Assembly: GCF_023821985.2 (NCBI RefSeq)
Contig: NZ_CP098805.1
Coordinates: 5,199,001-5,263,000 of the forward strand
Source: Dyadobacter chenhuakuii
Lineage (GTDB): Bacteria; Bacteroidota; Bacteroidia; Cytophagales; Spirosomataceae
Direction of reading: 5' to 3'
DNA: 64,000 bases
Shown here: positions 60,103 through 64,000 of the stretch, piece after piece
How positions within the stretch are numbered: position 1 is the stretch's first letter
Layout of the letters: every line of letters begins with the position of its first letter
The notes under the pieces: generated by a model
The model's database searches: none
The model's input: the letters and a program-made list of their open reading frames with translations, nothing else
What the model was told of the DNA's origin: nothing
Translations under genes and position numbers: made by a program

Positions 60103-60315
60103 ATGATCGCTACACTTGGTAATAACGCAATAAATACATTGAAGCCTGGCGCAGTTCTTACAGTTTCTGACGCGCAAAACGAAATGGATGCGCAGAAAGA
60201 GATTGCAGATTTTCTTCAAATGAGCAATAGAACTGACCTTAGCTATTTTTCAATTTCAGAAAATTATTTCCTGTTGTATTCGAAGTCTGATAGTCCTGTA
60301 AGCGGCATCGCGTAA
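60103..60315 (+). CDS. Small protein of unknown function
   Basis: 70 residues from the ATG at 60103 (MIATLGNNAINTLKPGAVLT); the frame is open further upstream but with poor composition. The protein is soluble, and the middle looks helical (AQNEMDAQKEIADFLQMSN) with a beta-like end (SYFSISENYFLLYSKSD). No family was recognised. A second tiny gene follows after 24 nt and a terminator after that, so they make a two-gene unit. Confidence 0.5.
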   Translation: MIATLGNNAINTLKPGAVLTVSDAQNEMDAQKEIADFLQMSNRTDLSYFSISENYFLLYSKSDSPVSGIA

Positions 60316-60339
60316 GTAATTATTATCTTTAAATTAGTC

Positions 60340-60534
60340 ATGGTACAATCAGGTACATTTCAATTGCTGGGCCAAAAGCTCATTAATATTATCATTCACA
60401 AAGAAGACGTAGTCAAAATAGCACCGATACAAGAAGGACCCGGTTGCATTATTTATCTGAAAAACAAGGTTCCATACGCAGTGAGCGAGAGCGAGCGCGA
60501 AGTTTATAAGAAGTTGGACTGGATCGCTGCCTGA
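60340..60534 (+). CDS. Small protein of unknown function
   Basis: 64 residues (MVQSGTFQLLGQKLINIIIH start). It has a compact strand-helix pattern: VVKIAPIQEGPGCIIYLKNK and VPYAVSESEREVYKKLDWIA. No family was recognised; a small DNA- or protein-binding fold is possible. The gene follows the tiny gene at 60103 by 24 nt and precedes an intrinsic terminator by 30 nt. The pair is bounded on both sides, which supports that it is expressed. Confidence 0.5.
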   Translation: MVQSGTFQLLGQKLINIIIHKEDVVKIAPIQEGPGCIIYLKNKVPYAVSESEREVYKKLDWIAA

Positions 60535-60563
60535 AACACGATCATAGTAGTGAAGAGAGAGCG

Positions 60564-60590
60564 AGGCTTCTAAATGAAGCCTTTTTTTTT
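60564..60590 (+). terminator. Intrinsic terminator after the tiny gene pair
   Basis: AGGCTTC-TAAAT-GAAGCCT is a perfect 7-bp stem followed by a run of nine T. Confidence 0.88.
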
Positions 60591-60681
60591 GTGCCCGGCA
60601 AGTGAGAAAAATCCAATTACCCCGAACCACCCAAAGCATATCCGCGTTATACGGCCTACTGCTACGCCACATCACTCCATA

Positions 60682-61911
60682 ATGTCCAAAAAAACATATT
60701 TCTTTCTCATCCTGATTCTAGGCAGCTTAACGGCACTCGGCCCTTTTTCGATTGATATGTATCTGCCCGGTTTTCCGGCCATTGCCAAAGACCTGCACAC
60801 CACAGCAGCCAAGGTTTCACTCTCATTATCCGGGTTTTTTGTTGGGATTTCAGTTGGTCAGCTGCTTTACGGGCCGCTCCTTGACCGGTTTGGTCGGAAA
60901 AAGCCTTTGTTCATCGGGTTGGTGGTTTACATTCTGGCCTCAGTAGGGTGCGCAATGGCCAATAGCATTAATGACTTGATTTTGCTGCGGGTTATCCAGG
61001 CAATAGGAAGTTGTGCGGCTACGGTTGCGTCGGTTGCGATGGTTAGGGACCTGTTTCCGGTGAAGGATAATGCAAAGGTTTTTTCGTTGCTGCTCCTGGT
61101 TGTTGGCGTTTCCCCAATGATCGCACCCACCGTGGGCGGTTATGTTACCGATGCATTCGGCTGGCATGCCGTGTTCTGGATCCTCACAGGCATGGGTGTG
61201 GCCATTCTTCTGGCAACGGTGCTTTGGCTGCCGGATAGTTATAAGCCTGATAAAACCCTTTCCTTGAAGCCAAAACCCATTCTGCTCAATTTTCTGCAAG
61301 TGATCCGGGAGCCGCAGTTTTACACTTATGCGTTGACGGGAGCGATTGCATTCTCCGGTCTGTTCGCTTATGTAGCAGGCTCTCCGCTGGTTTTTATGGA
61401 GGTTTTCCATACAGATGGCAAGGTATATGGATGGATCTTCGCTTTTCTGTCGGTTGGTTTTATAGGTTCGAGTCAATTGAATACATTGTTTTTGAGAAAA
61501 TTCACCAGCGAGCAAGTCGTGAATACGGCGCTGATCTGCCAGGTTATTGTCAGTTTCGCATTTCTCGCAGCGGCACTGGCAGGCATGCTGACACTTCCGG
61601 TCGTGATCGTTTTTCTGTTCTTTTTTCTTTGCTGCATTGGTTACACCTATCCCAACGCCGCAGCGCTGTCATTGGCTCCTTTTACGAGAAATGCAGGCAG
61701 CGCATCCGCATTAATGGGTGCTTTTCAGATGGGAATGGGCACATTGATATCCATTGTCATCAGTATTTTTGAAGAGCCATCCGTTATTCCGATGGTGGCT
61801 TCAATGGCCGGTTCTTCGCTTCTGGCGCTTTCGATGCTTGTTTTTGGCAGGCGTTTTATCAAGGAAAAAGTGGAAGTGCAGCAGGGTGCAGATGCTGCTA
61901 TGATACACTAA
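60682..61911 (+). CDS. Bcr/CflA-family drug efflux MFS transporter
   Basis: 409 residues from the ATG at 60682. The frame is open further but overlaps the terminator, so that part is unlikely. Twelve helices are expected. LGPFSIDMYLPGFPAIAKDL is the Bcr/CflA opening. The MFS loop 2-3 motif is YGPLLDRFGRKKPLFIGL, and VVGVSPMIAPTVGGYVTD is the conserved helix 5 of drug:H+ antiporters. It would expel drugs or cell metabolites using the proton gradient. The substrate is unknown. A UPF1-like helicase gene follows after 27 nt. Confidence 0.92.
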   Translation: MSKKTYFFLILILGSLTALGPFSIDMYLPGFPAIAKDLHTTAAKVSLSLSGFFVGISVGQLLYGPLLDRFGRKKPLFIGLVVYILASVGCAMANSINDLILLRVIQAIGSCAATVASVAMVRDLFPVKDNAKVFSLLLLVVGVSPMIAPTVGGYVTDAFGWHAVFWILTGMGVAILLATVLWLPDSYKPDKTLSLKPKPILLNFLQVIREPQFYTYALTGAIAFSGLFAYVAGSPLVFMEVFHTDGKVYGWIFAFLSVGFIGSSQLNTLFLRKFTSEQVVNTALICQVIVSFAFLAAALAGMLTLPVVIVFLFFFLCCIGYTYPNAAALSLAPFTRNAGSASALMGAFQMGMGTLISIVISIFEEPSVIPMVASMAGSSLLALSMLVFGRRFIKEKVEVQQGADAAMIH

Positions 61912-61938
61912 AACCAGTTTTCCTGACTTTATTTGTGC

Positions 61939-63852
61939 ATGGATTATTTCAAAAACCTCCTCAATTTACTTAAAACTGAAAGGGAAGAAGACAGACTTGC
62001 TTACCAGCGACTAACCGAAAGATCATCGGTTTCCGAGCGGCGCGCGAGTGGGTTAAGCTGGTATCCCATTGCCATAAGAGGCTCGGAAATGAGCCGCGGC
62101 GACTATCTAACCGTTGAAATCGAACGCACTACGCACCAGGATCTTTCCCATCAGCTCCGGTTTGGCATGCCGGCTGTTTTGTTTTCCAATCACGAGCCAA
62201 AGCAGGATAGGTTAGAAGGCATTATTACGCATCAGAGTGGTAACCGGCTCAAAATCACGCTTCGGACGGATGAGCTTCCCGAATGGTCTCGCGATGGAAA
62301 GCTGGGCATCGACCTGCTTTTTGATGACAATAGTTACGACGAAATGCAAGGTGCGATTAAGGCCGCAACTGCATTGCTTGAAAATGAAAAAGAGGGCCGT
62401 CTGGTCAAAATCCTGACCGGAGAAAAATCGCCTTCTTTTAACGACCAACTTCCAAAAATAACGATCCCCAAATTGAACAGCTCACAAAATGAGGCTGTTC
62501 ATAAAATCCTTTCCGCGTCGGATCTTGCCGTTGTGCATGGCCCTCCCGGGACGGGAAAAACGACCACATTGGTACAGGCGATAAAGGCTTTGATCAAACA
62601 GGATCACCAGCAGATCCTGGTAGTCGCGCCTAGTAATACGGCTGTGGATCTGCTAAGTGAAAAGCTGACAGACGAGGGCTTGAATGTGCTGAGGGTTGGT
62701 AACCCGGTGCGTGTTTCGGAACGCCTGATGTCGCTCACACTCGATAGTAAAATCTCGCAGCACGTGCGGATGAAGGACATTAAGGCGCTCAAAAAGCAGG
62801 CAAACGAATACAAAAACCTCGCACACAAATACAAACGCAATTTTGGGAAAGCCGAACGCGACCAGCGGAAAGCGCTTTTTGATGAAGCCCACAAGATCAT
62901 GAAAGAGGTGGGGAGCGTGGAGCAATATGCGATAGAGGATATTCTGGGCAAAGCGCAGGTGATTACAGCCACATTGGTGGGCGCTAACCATTATACGGTC
63001 CGCAATTTGAAATACAAAACTGTGGTGATCGATGAAGCCGGACAGGCACTGGAACCGGCCTGCTGGATCCCGATCCTGAAAGCCGAAAAAGTGGTGCTGG
63101 CAGGTGATCATTTCCAGTTGGCGCCCACCATTAAGTCAGCCGAGGCTGCTAGAAATGGGTTAGCCACTACATTGCTGGAAAAATGCGTCGCGCTGCATCC
63201 GGAATCCGTAACATTACTCGAAGAGCAGTATCGGATGAATGAGGCGATTATGGGTTATTCATCTCAAATATTTTATCAAAACAAACTGAAAGCCAACGAG
63301 GCTGTCGCGCATCACCTGGTTTTTCCCTCGGATAATGCATTGGCTTTTATTGACACAGCAGGCTGCGGTTATGACGAAAAACTCGAAGGAACCAGCTCCA
63401 CGAACCCGGACGAGGCCGTATTTTTATTCAAACATTTGACGCAATATGTGAGCGAATTCATGCAGGCCAAAAGTTTCAACGCTGGCGAGTTTCCAAGCAT
63501 TGCAGTCATTTCTCCCTATAAAGAGCAAATTGGTTTATTGAAAGAGCAATTGGCTCATAATGCTCTTTTACAGCCATTTATATCGAAAATTTCAGTCAAC
63601 ACGATCGATAGTTTTCAAGGTCAGGAGCGCGACATTGTTTACATCAGCATGACCCGCAGCAATCCTGAGGGTGAGATCGGGTTCCTGTCTGACATTCGCC
63701 GTATGAATGTGGCGATGACCCGGGCACGCAAAAAACTGGTCGTGATCGGCGACAGCGCAACCCTCTCGAATTTGCCCTTTTATTCAAACTTTATTTCTTA
63801 CGCTGAAGCGCTGGGCGCCTACCAGAGTGCCTGGGAATTTGCGGATATGTAA
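61939..63852 (+). CDS. UPF1/IGHMBP2-like superfamily 1 helicase
   Basis: 637 residues from the ATG at 61939; a TTG two codons earlier is in frame. The N-terminal 170 residues form an OB-like stalk (GRLVKILTGEKSPSFNDQLP). The ATPase core has Walker A VVHGPPGTGKTTTLVQAI (near 200), Walker B with VVIDEAGQALEPACWIPIL, motif III LAGDHFQLAPTI, motif V VNTIDSFQGQERDIVYISM and motif VI RRMNVAMTRARKKLVVIGD. A coiled coil (about 275-330) is the typical SF1B insertion. Such proteins unwind RNA or DNA 5' to 3'. The bacterial role is unknown. Confidence 0.92.
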   Translation: MDYFKNLLNLLKTEREEDRLAYQRLTERSSVSERRASGLSWYPIAIRGSEMSRGDYLTVEIERTTHQDLSHQLRFGMPAVLFSNHEPKQDRLEGIITHQSGNRLKITLRTDELPEWSRDGKLGIDLLFDDNSYDEMQGAIKAATALLENEKEGRLVKILTGEKSPSFNDQLPKITIPKLNSSQNEAVHKILSASDLAVVHGPPGTGKTTTLVQAIKALIKQDHQQILVVAPSNTAVDLLSEKLTDEGLNVLRVGNPVRVSERLMSLTLDSKISQHVRMKDIKALKKQANEYKNLAHKYKRNFGKAERDQRKALFDEAHKIMKEVGSVEQYAIEDILGKAQVITATLVGANHYTVRNLKYKTVVIDEAGQALEPACWIPILKAEKVVLAGDHFQLAPTIKSAEAARNGLATTLLEKCVALHPESVTLLEEQYRMNEAIMGYSSQIFYQNKLKANEAVAHHLVFPSDNALAFIDTAGCGYDEKLEGTSSTNPDEAVFLFKHLTQYVSEFMQAKSFNAGEFPSIAVISPYKEQIGLLKEQLAHNALLQPFISKISVNTIDSFQGQERDIVYISMTRSNPEGEIGFLSDIRRMNVAMTRARKKLVVIGDSATLSNLPFYSNFISYAEALGAYQSAWEFADM

Positions 63853-63954
63853 CTGATCGGAAAAATCTGTTGGCATTTTAATGCAACCCGTTTATATTTA
63901 AATGCATCTTGTTGACATACAACAGGCATCTTACATCCGGGCCCCGATCTTTCT

Positions 63955-64000
63955 ATGCTCCAACGCTACTTTACTATCGTTTTTCTTTTCTTACTAATTG
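63955..64000 (+). CDS. Start of a gene cut by the window end
   Basis: An ATG at 63955 opens 15 codons of a signal-peptide-like start (MLQRYFTIVFLFLLI). The preceding 102 nt contain no good promoter. The family cannot be told from this fragment; the hydrophobic start suggests an exported or membrane protein. Confidence 0.4.
   Translation, partial: MLQRYFTIVFLFLLI

Noticed and set aside
60940..61515. 191-residue minus-strand frame
   Set aside because: It is antisense to the MFS transporter and has a non-protein-like composition rich in Gln, Arg and His.

Overview
This window looks like chromosome of a Gram-negative Bacteroidota, most likely order Cytophagales (Spirosomataceae, Dyadobacter-like). 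The genus is inference. The grounds are TonB-dependent receptors with N-terminal carboxypeptidase-like domains, candidate promoters with the Bacteroidota -7 element TAnnTTTG, poor Shine-Dalgarno sequences, LytS/LytTR-type two-component genes, DUF4369/TlpA-type periplasmic proteins, and many short lipoproteins and signal-peptide proteins. There is no rRNA. One tRNA-Arg gene is present, with a strange interrupted copy beside it.

Layout. 1-1130: tail of a histidine kinase, then a two-armed array of hairpin repeats. 1143-6900: a thioredoxin-fold protein, a large FAD/Fe-S oxidase and an outer-membrane barrel. 6994-11302: threonine pathway genes thrA and thrB, with a HEPN-domain gene wedged between them, then an IscA-type Fe-S protein. 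11428-14384: a nucleotidyltransferase, a C1q-like surface protein and an SGNH hydrolase. 14460-16826: molybdate uptake modABC (minus strand). 16968-19020: an aminotransferase and prephenate dehydrogenase. 19188-21118: two L,D-transpeptidases that overlap tail to tail. 21297-22802: tRNA-Arg region and hflX. 23177-26668: MATE pump, a persulfide-dioxygenase/rhodanese protein and a VapBC-like toxin-antitoxin pair. 27530-33203: a seven-gene metal (probably copper) handling cluster with its own AraC-type regulator. 33288-34787: a frameshifted glycosyltransferase-like gene and a second hairpin array. 34803-42868: csaA, a lactonase-like propeller, a TlpA-type thioredoxin, a YdcF protein, pfkA, a YfhO membrane protein and a YfiT-like protein. 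42977-47843: an McrBC-like restriction module and two unknown genes. 47899-49189: an IS110-family element sitting inside a long extragenic palindrome. 49344-54903: AhpD-like and PEP-mutase-like genes, endonuclease V, a chitinase-like lipoprotein and a Ku/LigD-polymerase end-joining pair. 54964-59720: a LytTR two-component system, a helical-repeat protein and a TonB receptor. 60103-64000: two tiny genes, a Bcr/CflA-type drug pump, a UPF1-like helicase and the start of another gene.

The strongest observation is the IS110 element. Its exact borders can be read because it interrupts a 34-bp inverted repeat. Its 5' noncoding end can be folded by eye into two guide loops whose sequences match its own target on both sides and its own two ends, as expected for a bridge RNA. 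Other points of interest are two arrays of about 52-bp hairpin units built as head-to-head arms around a long central hairpin, a tRNA-Arg copy carrying two small hairpin insertions, a +1 frameshift at CTT-TAA resembling the prfB recoding configuration, a HEPN gene translationally coupled to thrB, and an octamer tandem repeat in the modA-modB gap.
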